Source: Malus domestica
Taxonomy: Eukaryota; Streptophyta; Magnoliopsida; Rosales; Rosaceae
Length of the DNA stretch: 64,000 nucleotides
Assembly (NCBI RefSeq): GCF_042453785.1
Contig: NC_091677.1
Span: forward strand, 28,707,501-28,771,500
Direction: 5' to 3'
Shown: positions 22,215-35,013 of the stretch, piece by piece
Position numbering within the stretch: the stretch's first letter is position 1
How the letters are laid out: every line of letters starts with the position of its first letter
Program-made: the position numbers and the translations under genes
Notes under the pieces: generated by a model
Told to the model about the DNA's origin: nothing
The model's input: the letters and a program-made list of their open reading frames with translations, nothing else
Databases searched by the model: none

Positions 22215-22635
22215 TGAAGTTTATTGATTTTCAACATTTGGAACATGAAATTTTTTTGTTCCAGTCTAGTACCTAAAATTATAATTATGGGATACTTTCA
22301 TACATCCGTTAAGTTTTCCGTTAAAACTTCTGTTAACTGATGAAGTGGCGCTCACGTGGATAATAACTGAGTGACACGTGTCAATACGGGCCCACTTGAA
22401 TATTAAAATTTTTAAAATACGAAATTAAAAATTTGGGTAAAAGACTTTTTACTACCCTCATGTTTCGTGGTTTTCAACATTTAGTACATCAAGTTTTTTT
22501 CCGTCTCAGAGTCATACTTAAAGTGTAAATTTTGGGACAATCGCATACATCTGTTAGTCAAATTGTTAAATCTGCCATTAATTGTGATGTGGCGCTCATG
22601 TGGATAATGACCGGACGTTACGTGTCATCCACATT
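22215..22635. repeat. Tandem duplication flanking the pyrimidine tract
   Basis: Two diverged direct copies of roughly 180 bp, about 22215-22400 and 22463-22635, share words such as TTTTCAACATTT, GTGGCGCTCA, GTGGATAAT and ACGTGTCA. No coding sequence. They lead directly into the pyrimidine block, so they may be parts of one repeat element. Confidence 0.65.
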
Positions 22636-23360
22636 TTTATTTTTTTCTTCTTTCTTCTTCTTCCTCCTTCTTCCTCCTTCTTTTTCTTCTTCTTCCTCCA
22701 ACTGCAACTTTTTTTTTTCTTTCTCCTTCTTCTCCTTCTTCCTTCCCCTTCTTCTTCTTCTTCTTCCTCCGAATCTGGGGAAGATGAAGTTTTTTTTTTC
22801 TTCTTCTTTCTCCTTCCTCCTTCTTCTTCTTCCCCATATTCGGTTTTTTTTTCTTTTTTTTTCTTCTTTCTTCTTCTTCCTCTTCCGACTGCAACTTTGT
22901 TTTTTCTTTTTTCTTATTTCTTCTTCTTCTTCTTCCGACTGCAACTTTTTTTTTCTTCCTCATTCCCCTTCTTCTCCTTCTTCTTCTTCCTCCGAATATG
23001 GGGAAGATGAAGGTTTTTTTTTTTTCTTATTCCTCCTTCTTCCTTCCTCTTCGTCTTCTTCTTCTGCCTCCGAATTTGGGTTGCACATTCGATTTTTTTT
23101 TCTTTATTCTTCTTTCTTCTTTTTTCTCCTTCTTCCTCCTTCTTCTTCTTCTTCCTCTGACTGCAACTTTTTTTTTTCCTTCTTCCTCCTTCTCCTTCTT
23201 CTTCTTCTTCCTTCTTCTTCTTCTTCTTCTTCCTCTGACTGCAACTGTTTTTTTCCTTCTTCCTCCTTCTCCTTCTTCCTTCCCCTTCTTCTCCTTCTTC
23301 CTTCTTCTTCCTTCTCCTTCTTCTTCTTCCTCCGAATCTGGGGAAGATGAAGGTTTTTTT
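22630..23360. repeat. Polypyrimidine block of CTT/CTC repeats with modules
   Basis: About 730 bp of almost pure C/T on the plus strand, mainly CTT and CCTT units. It is interrupted at intervals by two purine-containing modules. The first is GACTGCAAC followed by a T-run (about five times). The second is CTCCGAATCTGGGGAAGATGA or a variant followed by a T-run (about four times). The modular layout indicates growth by unequal exchange of compound units. Long ORFs on both strands here are low-complexity artefacts. Confidence 0.9.
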
Positions 23361-23602
23361 ATTATTTTATTTATTAATATATATATAATTTTATTTATTT
23401 ATTTATTTTATAAATAGTTTATTTTTAATTTCCACGTGGATGGCACATATTTCGAAATTCAAATTCAAATTTCGAAATTTAAACTCATCCAACGATGATA
23501 AATAGGGTGGTAACATCACCATTACTTAAAAGTTGCTAGCAAAAATAATCTTAAATGAAAAAGGATATGTGAATAGGTCAGTGATATATGTGCAAGAAGA
23601 AT

Positions 23603-23816
23603 GAGGATCCTCTTCAAATCCTCTTTGTAAGGATTATGAATATCCTCCAATCACATCCGTTCATCGTATATTGTACGGTCAGTTTTCGTCAAATATTGTT
23701 TATATTTAATTTTAAATAAAAAAATTACAATGATTTCTGACCGCACGATATATGATGAATAAATGTGATTTGAGAATCCCCAAAATTTTCACAAAGAGGA
23801 TCCAGAGAGGATACTC
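23603..23816. mobile_element. Hairpin MITE, family M1 copy 1
   Basis: Inverted ends GAGGATCCTCTTCAAATCC and, reverse-complemented, GAGTATCCTCTCTGGATCC enclose a core containing GTTCATCGTATATTGTACGG and its near-inverse CGCACGATATATGATGAA. About 214 bp with no ORF. Related copies are at about 23930-24118 and 36430-36600. Confidence 0.7.
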
Positions 23817-23929
23817 AATCGAACAAGAAATGATTAAGATTTAGACTAAACAAAAACAATGAATCGAAGTACCATTTTTTATTTCATTTCAATTGTCTTT
23901 TTTTTTTGGCCCAATTTCAAGGAAGGATC

Positions 23930-24118
23930 CTTTTCCTAGGGATCCTGGAGATTCTGTGATCGTAACCGTTCATCGTATACTGTGCGGTCAGAAATTATTT
24001 AAAATTTAAAATTTAAAATTTAAAATTAAATATACATAGTACTTAACGAAAACTGACCGCACGATATATGATGAACAATCACAATCACGAGATCCCTGGA
24101 ATCCCAGGGTCCTTTTCC
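23930..24118. mobile_element. Hairpin MITE, family M1 copy 2
   Basis: Shares the core GTTCATCGTATACTGTGCGG and the inverse CCGCACGATATATGATGAAC with copies 1 and 3, and folds end to end (CCTAGGGATCCTGGAGAT against the complement of the right end). The centre is AAATTTAAAA repeats. Confidence 0.7.
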
Positions 24119-25192
24119 CAATTTCAATTGTCTTTCTTAACCTCCGATAAAGTGAAAACTAAATGCAGGCTAGCTAGTCGATCATTACAAAGGTAAAACT
24201 ACTTGAGCTCAAGTAATTACTTAAAATTTTGACAAAAAATAAAAAATAAAAACTGATTACTTGTATTTTAGCTTATACTTACTTACATTTTAGCTTATAC
24301 GTGTAAGTCATAGATTGGCTTTCAACATTTGTCTGGTATAAAAAAAAATCTTAGTGTTTTCTTCTTGCATGTGACAGTTTGACAGTGAAAATGAATGTGT
24401 ATTATCAGATGCAAACAGACCATCTTGAAGAATATCTAAGATACGACTTTCGACCCAAAAAAAGAAGAAGAATATCAAAACCTTATATTTTTGTATTTAT
24501 CATTTACCAAAACAATTTTAAACTTCCACTCACAATCATCTCAATCTTGTTGATGACTTAGGGTGTTCTAGGTCATCCATTTCAAAACTCCAAAATAATC
24601 GTTACTATTCGAGTTAAAATAAGTCTATATTAATTTTTTTTGGAAATATGAGTCGTTAGATACAAGTCTTTTTCATCCAATCGTCCGTCAATTTAAATCA
24701 CGTGGCTTGCACGTGATATATCGTAGAATGTAATATCGTCATTTTCTAGCCCATAAACCCTTCATATTTCATATAAGATTCAAATCCAATTGTGCATTTA
24801 CCTTGCAATGTTAACTTCTTGGGCTACTTTTCTTTCTGAAAAATGATCCTTAAACTCATTAAAATTGTCAATATATTCTCCAAAACGTGCCACAGCAAAT
24901 CACATGACCTAAATTGACAGATTAATTTATTTTTTTCTTCCAAAAATTGACAGATTATTGGATTGAATAGGTTTAATTCTTACAATAGAGGAACTTGACA
25001 AATTTTAATGAATTTAAGAACTATTAAAGTGCTTCTATTCCGTAAAAGCGTTTCTAATAGGAGCACATTGAAGTTTTTAATAAAAATGCAAGTACATTTT
25101 GAAAAAAAAAAACACTTGAAGTGCTTTTGAAAGAAACACACAACACGTGCTTCTTTCAAAAATCACTTCAAGTGTTTTTTTTTTATGTCTTA
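24119..25192. other. Intergenic with a hairpin repeat
   Basis: No gene seen. At about 25110-25180 an inverted repeat (CACTTGAAGTGCTTTTGAAAG and its complement) forms a hairpin about 70 bp long, probably a MITE remnant. It directly borders the Harbinger-like element at 25193. Confidence 0.55.
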
Positions 25193-26360
25193 GAGCAACT
25201 CCAGCGTGGGAGCCCTCCTCCCAGGCTATTCATTATTCAATCCACCCAGTGAATAGTAACTGCCTTTAATGAACAGTAACTGCTTTTTGCATCTCCATCC
25301 CAACACTAAATAGCCTTGGCAATTGATAATAAAATATTAGTATTTTTTATTTATAAAATAATACAAAATAATTTTTATTTTTTTTCCTTTTTCCTTTTTC
25401 CTACTCCTTTTCCTTTTCATTTTTTTTCCAGAGCACTCTTTCTCTCTCTAACCCAGAGAGCCGCTGAAAAGACGAAATTCGAGAATCCCACATCGGCCGG
25501 CAACGAAAAGGTTCGACCTTTCAACAAAAACAGAACTCCAAAAAGCCATCTACATCACTGCATGCCCCTTTCTCTCTCTCTCTCTCTCTCCCCTCCTCAA
25601 AACCCACTCTTTGCATGCTTTGCTCTCTCTCTCTCTCTTCCGTTTCTGCAAAGCAGGACAACTCCCTCTGTGATTTTACACATGGGTTTTGATTTTCTGC
25701 AAATTTACAGAGGTAAGAGAAGCTTGGAGAATGAATCACAACGCTGCAGCTCGTTTCACCATACGGCAAGGTGAAATTGCAAAACCCCAAATCAACCAAC
25801 CCCAGTTACATTTTTTTCAACCATATTTTTGGAACATTCACCCAAAAAATCTGATTTTTTTTTTGGGTGTTCTTCTGGGAAATTGGACAATTGAGTGTCT
25901 GCAGACGGACACGGCATCAGTGCTTCACGAAGCGATGGGATACATCAGATTTCTGCCGGAGCAGGTTCAGGTGATGTGCTCGCCTTACCTTCAACGCATG
26001 CCTCTGAGTTGAAACCCTTGGGTTTAGTCTCTGCCATTTGTGTATGGGTGTATCATCAACATCGGCGACGAACTCCGGCGAGAGCCGTTGAGTTCGAAGC
26101 CTGGGTTTTCATTTTTTTAAAATATATTTTTTTTTTATTAATATTTTTTGTTTTTATTAATTTTATATTGTGGCTGACGTCGTTCTGATGTCAGCCCACG
26201 TCACATTCCCTTCGAGCTCTCGGGCTGGCAATCCCTGCCGGGCCTGTTGCTTGGGCCTAGCCTGTCCCTCGGGCTGGCATATGCTGGACCTTATCCCTCG
26301 GCCTATTTGGCCCTGTTCCATCCCCAGTTCACCGGGTAATACACCATGGTGGAACTACTC
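25193..26360 (+). mobile_element. Harbinger-like element carrying a bHLH exon
   Basis: The ends are imperfect inverted repeats (GAGCAACTCCAGCGTGGGAG left; GAGTAGTTCCACCATGGTG reading in from the right), each flanked by TTA (25190-25192, 26361-26363). A TTA target duplication is typical of PIF/Harbinger elements. The 1.17-kb interior has no transposase. It contains CT-rich sequence with splice-like borders, a bHLH gene fragment (25904-26013) and GC-rich sequence near the right end. This is the layout of a gene-capturing non-autonomous element. Confidence 0.68.
25904..26013 (+). pseudogene. Captured bHLH transcription-factor fragment
   Basis: After a TGTCTGCAG splice-acceptor-like sequence, the frame reads [20 protein letters not shown] and then [13 protein letters not shown] before a stop. 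This matches helix 2 and the following exon of plant bHLH proteins of the bHLH110/112/123-like group, where TDTASVL.EA..YI.FL..QV is diagnostic. The basic region and helix 1 are missing. It is interpreted as exon capture inside the transposon at 25193-26360. Confidence 0.72.
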
Positions 26361-26363
26361 TTA

Positions 26364-29300
26364 AGAATTTTTTTTTTGCGAAACATGATCGAAAGCATTT
26401 TTGGTGATATAACATGCTTAATTATTTTAAGGCACTTCCAAACATGCCCATAAAAAAATATAAATATACTATTTTTAAACTAATAAGAATTTTTACCTTT
26501 TTCAATCAACCATGATGAGAAGCGTTTTTGATAATTTAAAACGTGTTCTCAAGACTTGACTCAATTTGAAATAATTTACATTTTCCAATAAAGATGCTCT
26601 TGCTTTCCACTTATTAGGTTAGATTGGAAAAAAATTTCATTGTGACGGGAATACAAGTGGTACATCACGTATTTTAATATAATTGGTGGAAAATTTTATT
26701 TTTTAAGTTATTAACTTTTTAGCACACATATCTCACAATTTGTATAATGACACGTGATATACCATCCCATGTACCGGTCACACTGAAAAATCTCTGGTTA
26801 GATTGAGTCAAGTCCTGATAACGGGTTTGCTAAGTTCCTATATGTATTGTAAAAGATGAATTGATAATAATACTAATAATTGACCAAGAAAACAAATTAT
26901 CCATTTCAAGTTTGATGATCCTTTCCTTTGTGCGAAAGGTTAAAGGACAAATGGAGACATATGGTGATGAAAAGGACGGCACCAGCACTATTATAAGAAA
27001 GGTATAAAGACAAGAATAACACGAGCCAGTAGATGGTGATGGATGTAATGGCCCTTACCAAGAATGGTCGATGTTATTTTTCAATAAAAATTGATGTGCA
27101 CCATTCATTCAGTTTTAATTTCATTTGAGTGAATCTGAGGGAGGGACTATCTTCATCTTCAAGCCTTGTGATCCTCTACATTTACAGTTTATATCATAAT
27201 TCAAGAAGAAAAATGCAGACGTGAGAGCGTGGTTGCGTTGGACAGAGAGTATATATGATTCATGCATTTGCATTTGAGTTTGAAACATTATAAATAATTC
27301 AGGAAAGGAGTTTGGGATGCATGAGTACAAACCAACATCCTATCTACTAGGATATTGGACCACATGATTATTCGGCTAAGTAAGGAATTGTTTTTTGGAG
27401 AAAGCTTTTCAGGCCCAGCGTGGTTCACCACCAATCTCACTTGTATTGTTTTCAATTTAGCCACCTATTACTAGATGCAAGGTTGATCATAAAATGTCTC
27501 GATAATATTTACTTACATGAATCAAGTGTGTACCGTTTTGTAGGATATTTTTTGTACTTGTGTTCTTCTTTTTCATGATGATTCATGAGAAAACTTTCCA
27601 AGTGTGCCTCTAGGAGTATTCACACTAATACACCAACGACAGATGACAGTATGAGGAATTCGATTGTCTTAACAAGATCATTCACTTGGAACAATTAGTT
27701 TAGGCGACACAAGGTGGCTTTCGATTTTGGATTTTTCTCTCTTTTCTCTGAGAGACAAAACTTATTTCACTTAGCATATTAGAGAAAACACAAGTGTTAT
27801 AAATAGACACATTGCTACATCCTCTAGTCGTACCTCCCTATAGGGTTTGACTCTTACGTCTTGTGCTTTGTGTCAAGCCCATTCCTTTGCTCACCTTAGC
27901 TTGTGACTCGGACCCCTTTTTAATTAAATAAAGTCCAAAACCTATTTAATTAAAATCATGTCTAAAATGCCCAAATGATTAATCCAATAAGTTAACAAAT
28001 AATTACATCATTCATGTAACACCATTATTACTATCATAGGTGTGTGACATCTTAGATTCGAACTAAAGACGACAGTGAAATTATTAATTAATTTAATTCC
28101 ACATGTCATGAGTGACATCTAGCATCATGTCATGGCTACCTGAATTAGATAGAAGTATTCGTGATATAATCATGATACTCTTTCGAACCTTGATTATATT
28201 TACAATGCAATTCGATTCTTCTATTATCCATATCCCGATCAAATTTTATGTAAGATGGATGTTACAAATGTGCGCAAAAGCCAATCATTATTTGATACTT
28301 ACAAATATTTCACATGTTATACTATTCTAGATTAATCCATGGACAAAGATTATTGTTTAAAGCCATTCCATTAAACGTTTTACACCTAAACGATAAGTCA
28401 AAGAAATATGTAATTAAGATAATGTAATATAAATAAATTAGATTCATGAGACATTTCTCTTTCGTATAGATATCCTAAACGTTTAGGATCATTAAATTGC
28501 AAATTGGGCATTGATAATCCAGATAATCAGTACATACTATGTCTTCTTTTCAGAGATTGATTGTTCTCGAGTCATTGGTGAAAAAGACACCAAGGCAAGT
28601 ATGTAAGTGCTCAATAGAAATTAAGTCCATTGAACACGATCAACCAGGAGTTCTCATACCCATGTCATTTAAGAACTCACTAGTTTGGATAATGCAAAGT
28701 AGTCCTTTAACCTAAGACACCACAATGTTCTTCTGGTTAGGTCTCTAATCTTTGACTATGTAAATGCACTCTGATGTGTGAGGGTGTCTACTGCATCATT
28801 GGGATTAAGTTACCCAATCATGGAGGCATGTGAGGGTACACCAAGGGATCTCTAATTAATCTTCCCACCATTTGAAGGAGAATGCTCTAGGATATGATTA
28901 AGAGTCTATGACCATAGCACATGGATTCAATTCAGGAAGTACGCTCCAAATCACACTTAAAGTAACCATATAGACAAGAGAATCACATTTGATAACAGAC
29001 ATGAATAAACTATTAACCAAACAATGTCAATATGAGTATTGATATAGAAAAGAACCGTATGACATTTGTGAACACGAAATTTCCCGCAACAAATGAAACA
29101 ATAACACGTGTACATAATAATATATGTATTAAATTAATGTTTATGGTTACAATCTTTGTGATTTATTCTCCTAGAAGAATATTCCTCTGATTCAATCTCC
29201 AAGGTAGAATTCGACTCAAGAGCGATGAACACTTGATCTTCGGATTTGAACAAACCAAGAGGAGTTTCATGTGGTGGGTCGTCTTCGGCTTTAGTGGTGG

Positions 29301-29632
29301 ATGAATCGGCACATGTGTTTGTGCATGTTGATTATCCATGAGCTTGATAAAGAACACTAGTGTTGGGGTATTTGGTATTTGCTTTGGCTAGAGAGTTTTC
29401 TGGTTTTCTTCAAGATTTTGGACTTGCTTCATTTGTCTCCAATCTTCTTAATTATTGAAAATGAGCCTAGTATTTATAAGCAAGCAATTGAGTCTTAGTT
29501 TAGAATCTCCAATATGAATCTCGTAATTTGTGGGATTGATTTTCAGATTTGATTTAATAAGTACTAATTATTTAATTTAACTCTTAGTTAATTTGAATAT
29601 TTAATTTAGGAAGTTAAACCCTAATTGATATA
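26364..29632. other. Long intergenic stretch, no gene seen
   Basis: AT-rich with only short ORFs. The stretch 27600-29400 lacks coding capacity, contains PyPy tracts and reads like degenerate retrotransposon-derived DNA, but I found no LTR pair, PBS or protein motif to support a call. Confidence 0.5.
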
Positions 29633-30352
29633 AGGGAGACTTTAGATGCGGTCCCTAGTTATGAACAATTTTTTACTGAAACCTTGTTGTTTTTCAATTT
29701 TTGATCCAAGTCCCTAAAATTAATTGATAATTTATTTCTATGTACATTACTATATTTTTTAAATTAAAAATTAAAATTTATAGTTGTTTATAGTAATGAG
29801 ATTTTAAATAAAAAACCATAATTTGTGGGATTAAAAATATTAAAATATAAATATACTATTGTGTGTGTGTGTGTGTGTGTGTGTGTAAACATGGGTACAT
29901 TCATAAAAAATAACCAAAAAATTATTGTATCAAAACATGGGTACATTCTTCAAAATGGGTACATTTAGCAAAAATAAAAATGGGTACAAATAAATAAAAA
30001 AATATGGGTACAATACAAATAAAACTTTAAAAAATATGGGCACAAAAAGAAATTAATATATGGGTACAAATTAAAATTGAAAGGAAAATTGGTACAAATT
30101 AAAAAAGGGTTGCAAATTAAAAATGGGTACAAACTAAAAATAAGAATATATGATAAAAAATTTAGCCATAAATATAAATATACTAATTGTAACATTTTTA
30201 ATATTAAATGAATATATTTAGAAATAAAAAATATTTTATTATTGAAATAATTAATGATATTATTAATACAAAGGACTTTGATCAAAAATTGAAAAGTAAT
30301 AAGGTTTTAATCAATAGAGTAGTAAAAATAAGGATGAAAACCTAATTACTCC
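29633..30352. mobile_element. TGTACCCA-rich element, reverse-oriented copy
   Basis: 720 bp resembling the reverse complement of 7960-8919, with many ATGGGTACA words and a (GT)13 tract at 29861-29886. An 8-bp direct repeat TTGATATA flanks it (29625-29632, 30353-30360). This independent copy defines the element ends (AGGGAGAC... and ...CTAATTACTCC) and confirms that the family is mobile. Confidence 0.75.
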
Positions 30353-30360
30353 TTGATATA

Positions 30361-31508
30361 ATTTGATCAAATTAAAGTTAGTTTGTCTCCTTTTTAATTT
30401 CACTCATAATTAAATTAGAATCTTTAATTCACAAATCAATACTAACAAATTTTTAGTTTATGGACTAAACCTCCAATAAAGCTAAAAATTTAAGAACTAT
30501 TGCTTCAATTACCTCTTTTAATTAGTTGGATGGTTGAACAAAAATAATCAACAAAACTAAATACATACTTGTCAACAATGGCAGTCTGAATATCATTTTC
30601 CCTACTAATTATCTGCCATACAAGTACAAAGGTCAATTGGATGTGTCCATATGGAAAGAGACTATCTCTGGATTTCTTCCTCTAAAGCCATCAAATCGAG
30701 TGATATAAATTTTTGAAATTTGATCAAACGGTAAAAATTATTATAATTTTAAAAAGTTTTTATTAACTTCTCTATTTTTAATTGTTGGATCAAATTTCAA
30801 AAACATAGATCACTTGATTTGGTGGTTTTGAAGGAAGAGATCCGACGTGTGCATAATGACCATTGCATCAATTTTTTTCACTATACAAATGGATGAACAT
30901 GAGCTGACAGTATATCAATCCAATTCCAATTTCAGCCCTACACTGACAGCAATTTGGAGTTTCTCTCACCAACTTTTAGATTTAAAAAGTTTTTTAAATA
31001 AAGCTCACGAGACATTCTGATAGATTTTCAAACGCTTCAAAAAAAAGGCCATCCACAAACAGAAACATTACATAATAACAAAGGAAAAATTATACGTAGC
31101 AGTCCCATATAAAACAAATACGTGAAAACAAATTTGAGAGAGAGAGAGAGAGAGAGATCTCAACACAAATTGTGGTTGATATCCATCCGACCTGTATAGA
31201 CTCCCACTATCAACAGCAAAAAGCAACAAAAACCCTTGAAGGATCCAACCTCATTATACAACTTGTCTGCCCCCCCTCTCATCTCCTCTCCTATCCTCCA
31301 TTCTTTATACAGTACCTACCGGACGGGAAAAGAGCATAGCTACTCCGATGGAGCAGTACTTACTGGCTAGCTGCTAACCCTAGAGGGCGAGCCGTACGCT
31401 TGAATTTTTTTTTTTTCAGCAGACTAGCTAATTTATTAGCTACTGGTGCTGTAAATTTTGATATATATATTTTTTTGCATCTGGAAATTAACCAGAAATA
31501 ATTGCTTG
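30361..31508. other. GLK upstream region
   Basis: No separate gene seen. A (GA)n tract lies at about 31135-31158 and a pyrimidine-rich CCCCCCTCTCATCTCCTCTCC stretch at about 31269-31290. These are likely promoter or 5' UTR features of the gene that starts at 31509. A TTTATAC word near 31305 could be a TATA element, which is weak. Confidence 0.45.
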
Positions 31509-32344
31509 ATGCTTCTTTTATCACCTTTGAGGGAGGGTCATCATCATCATCAGCTCAAAGATGAAAAACAGTTAGGTGATGATGGTGACGTGGAGAGTAG
31601 TTTTGCTTTTAATGGCGGAAATAACACAGTGCTTGATTTCCCAGAGTTTTCGGGAGGAATGGGAATGGGGAATCTGCTGGATAGCATCGACTTCGATGAC
31701 CTCTTCATTGGCATCCATGACGGAGACGTCTTGCCGGATTTGGAGATGGACTCGGAAATACTTGACTTTTCAGTTCCAGCACCCGCCGACGATATCAACA
31801 CAAAAACAACACCACCACCACCATCCAAAGAGGAAGAAGAGGTTGCTGATGATTACTATAATACTACAAAGACTAGGACGACGTCGTCCAAAGTGGAAGA
31901 CCAGGAGGAGGAGGATTTGCATGGACATGGTGAGGTTGCTGCAGCCGCAGTTAGTATAACGAGTACTAATAATAATTCAGGGTTGAATCAGAATTACTCC
32001 AGCTCCACTACTACTACTACTCCGGATCATCGAGGAGATCAAGAAATAGTGAGTAAAAGAGATGATATTAATCAAATTAGGGCAGCTCATCGTCCCTCCT
32101 CCGGATCCACCCGAAGAAAATCAGCTGACCACAAATTAGCAACAAAGTCTTCACCCGCAGCCCAATCCAAAAAGTCTCATGGGAAGCGAAAAGTTAAGGT
32201 AAATACTAATATACAGCTTAGCTTTTATAATTATCAATTAAATTTCTAGGTTTTGCAGTACTAGTGTTACTTTAGTTGGATGAAATATATATATATATAT
32301 ATATATATATGAGAAGCTCGTACTGTGTAATACGTATAGATAAC

Positions 32345-32400
<56 letters not shown>

Positions 32401-35013
32401 GTCATGGGATATTCACTAACTTCATCAACTGCAAAGAATTCACGGGAATCACGCAGGAGCGGATTGTAATGTGTTCATTTATTTTCAAGTTTGTGAATGG
32501 CAATGTTCTAAAAAAGTTAAAGAATGACAATAATTGAGGGTAGAGAGAAGAGAGAGAGTTGTTTTTTCTTTTGTATCTATCTTTTCAACTATTTGGTAAC
32601 TTTTAAAAAGGTTTTTGCTATTACATATGCATTGTGGGATCTGAAATTGAAAAGGGTTTTGGTTATTGAATTGTGTGTAGGTGGATTGGACACCAGAACT
32701 GCACAGGAGGTTCGTGCAAGCAGTAGAGCAACTAGGGGTGGATAAGGCAGTCCCTTCTAGGATTCTAGAGCTTATGGGAATAGATTGTCTCACTCGCCAC
32801 AATATTGCTAGCCACCTTCAAGTACAATACTTTCCCTTTAATTATATTTTCCCCACCTATAATTCTATACTACTATATTCCATCTCTAGCTAATCTCGTT
32901 AATTAGCCTTTACACATAACATATATACTGTAGATGGTGCTTAATCGCAATGGTGGAAAGTAATCATGCTTATGCACCATGGTGCATATTTGATTCCCAC
33001 TCATCCCTCTCCCCCTAACAACCAACAATTTATCCACTGATGCTATTGTTTGTAAAAATAAACGAAGAACATGAAACTAGCTGTATATAGCTTATTCATT
33101 TGTCAGCCTGCATTTTAATTTTTTTGGTTGTATTTTTGGTCTCTTATTTAGTTTAGAGAAAAGGATAATTTCCTTCAAGATTGATATTCCAACGAGCGGT
33201 ATAAAATAGGGTTTTTCTCTAAAGAGAAACAAATCTATTTGGGAATTACAAAGATGTTTGTTTCTTTCACGATTTTGGAATTCGTTTTAGTTACATTTCC
33301 AATACATTTAATTTTATAAATTATCATTTAATGTGCAGAAATATCGGTCGCATAGGAAACATTTGCTAGCCCGTGAGGCAGAGGCAGCTAGCTGGACCCA
33401 GAGACGGCAAATGTATGGGGCAGTAGCTGCTGCCGGAGGAGGAGCAGGAGCCAAGAGTAGAAGGGACGTCATGATGATGAATAACCCTAATTGGCTTAAT
33501 GCACCCACCATGGGTTTCCCTTCGATAACTAGTACTACACCTCCTCCCATGCATCACGCTCAGCACTACCACCAGTTGATCAGACCCTTACATGTGTGGG
33601 GTCACCCCACCATGGACCAATCCATGATGCACACGTGGCCGCCAAAGCATCATCTTCCCCACCATTTCCCATCTCCGGTACTACCACCTCCTCCACCAGC
33701 TCCTGCACATGCATGGCCTCCTGGTCCGCCACCTCCTCCAGACGCTTCGTACTGGCACCACCCTCACTCTCACCACCAGCGTGTAAGTTCACTATGTATT
33801 CATCTCTCTCTCTAAACAAATTGGTTTAGTTCTCTATCTCTGTGTCTAATTAAGTAAAGTGCTTCTTAGTATAATTCTCTATCTCTAGGTCATTTCCTTT
33901 TTCAGTTTTTTTGCGTCATTTGTTTATATTTGTTAAAAATAAAGTCTAATTGGTAACTGTATTCAGTTTTCCAAACTGAAAGTTGCAAATTAAATCGCAA
34001 ATTTTTGAAACTTTATTACAAAAGTTGTTTTTAGTTTTCAAGAACTAAAAATAGTTGTTAAACAAGTTTACTTTCTTGGTTAGAGTAGTGTGCTTCATCT
34101 TCTACACATGTTTGAATATTTTTCGTAGTTTAGATAAATTTCTATATATCCTATTGTTTTGTACATATAAAAATGAAAAAAAGACTTTAATTCAATCAAC
34201 ATTGGGTTCTAAAAAATGAGTACTAAAATGTATTTATGACTTGATGGTCTAGGCTCTGGACTCACCAACTCCAGGAGCACCATGTTTTCCAAGGCAGCAG
34301 TTGCTTGCTCCGACGGTAACTAATCATTCCTTACACTTTTGGTGTTAGTAGTTTTTGTTGGTACAAATACAATACAGTGAATAACCTTTTTGGAACATTA
34401 AGTACATACCATAGATTAGGTGATACGTTGGATGGCATCTTTTGTGAATGCATGTGATTGTATTTTGTACATTGGCTGAATTACTTTTGTTGAATTTGTA
34501 TGATGCAGCAGAGATTTCCCACCCCACCTGTCCCAGGCATTCCACCACATGCCATGTACAAAGTTGAACCTGCAGGCATTGCTGCCCCCACTCCACCACA
34601 ATCTGGTCCTCACCTTCTTCTCGATTTTCATCCGGTAAGTCAGTCAGTCACTCAATTCATAGAATTATTTCTTGGAGAAATTGTTCTCGTACGCACACTC
34701 ATTGGTGACCATGAATCCTTGGTCACTGGATGATTAAGAAAACGAGACTCTTATTTATTATTTGCATATGTAAATTCAAAATCATTGATGTTGCAATAGT
34801 AGTAACTTTAGTTTAGAACCAATTAAGGATGACAATTTAATCTCTTTTGATTATATGTGACAGTCAAAAGAAAGCATAGATGCAGCTATTGGAGACGTTT
34901 TATCGAAACCGTGGCTCCCTCTTCCTCTTGGCCTAAGACCTCCCGCTACCGATACTGTCATGGTGGAGCTACAACGACAGGGAGTTCAGAAATTTCCACC
35001 CTCCTGTACTTGA
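31509..35013 (+). CDS. GLK: GOLDEN2-LIKE (GLK) GARP-family transcription factor
   Basis: Six exons: 31509-32198, 32681-32821, 33339-33782, 34253-34315, 34509-34634 and 34864-35013, all GT-AG and in phase, giving 537 codons. Exon 1 encodes an acidic, low-complexity N-terminus opening with MLLLSPLR, the form expected for GLK. Exon 2 plus the start of exon 3 form the GARP DNA-binding domain ([19 protein letters not shown]..., [20 protein letters not shown]), followed by the GLK signature [10 protein letters not shown]. Exon 3 continues into a His/Pro-rich region. The last exon is the GCT box ([28 protein letters not shown]). GLKs activate chlorophyll and light-harvesting genes for chloroplast development in the nucleus. 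At 537 residues it is longer than the 420-450 usual in the family, mostly in the N-terminal and His/Pro regions. An upstream in-frame ATG at 31458 is less likely as the start. Confidence 0.95.
32347..32398. repeat. (CT)26 microsatellite in GLK intron 1
   Basis: This pure CT run follows an (AT)n run at about 32285-32310 within intron 1 of the GLK gene. Both are likely length-polymorphic. Confidence 0.95.

Noticed and set aside
22600-23417. Long Phe/Ser/Leu-rich and Lys/Glu/Arg-rich ORFs on both strands
   Set aside because: They are translations of a pyrimidine repeat in different frames. There is no domain, and the composition follows the repeat exactly.
27600-29400. Degenerate LTR retrotransposon
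   Set aside because: The texture suggests it, but no LTR pair, PBS, polypurine tract or protein motif could be identified, so no element is called.
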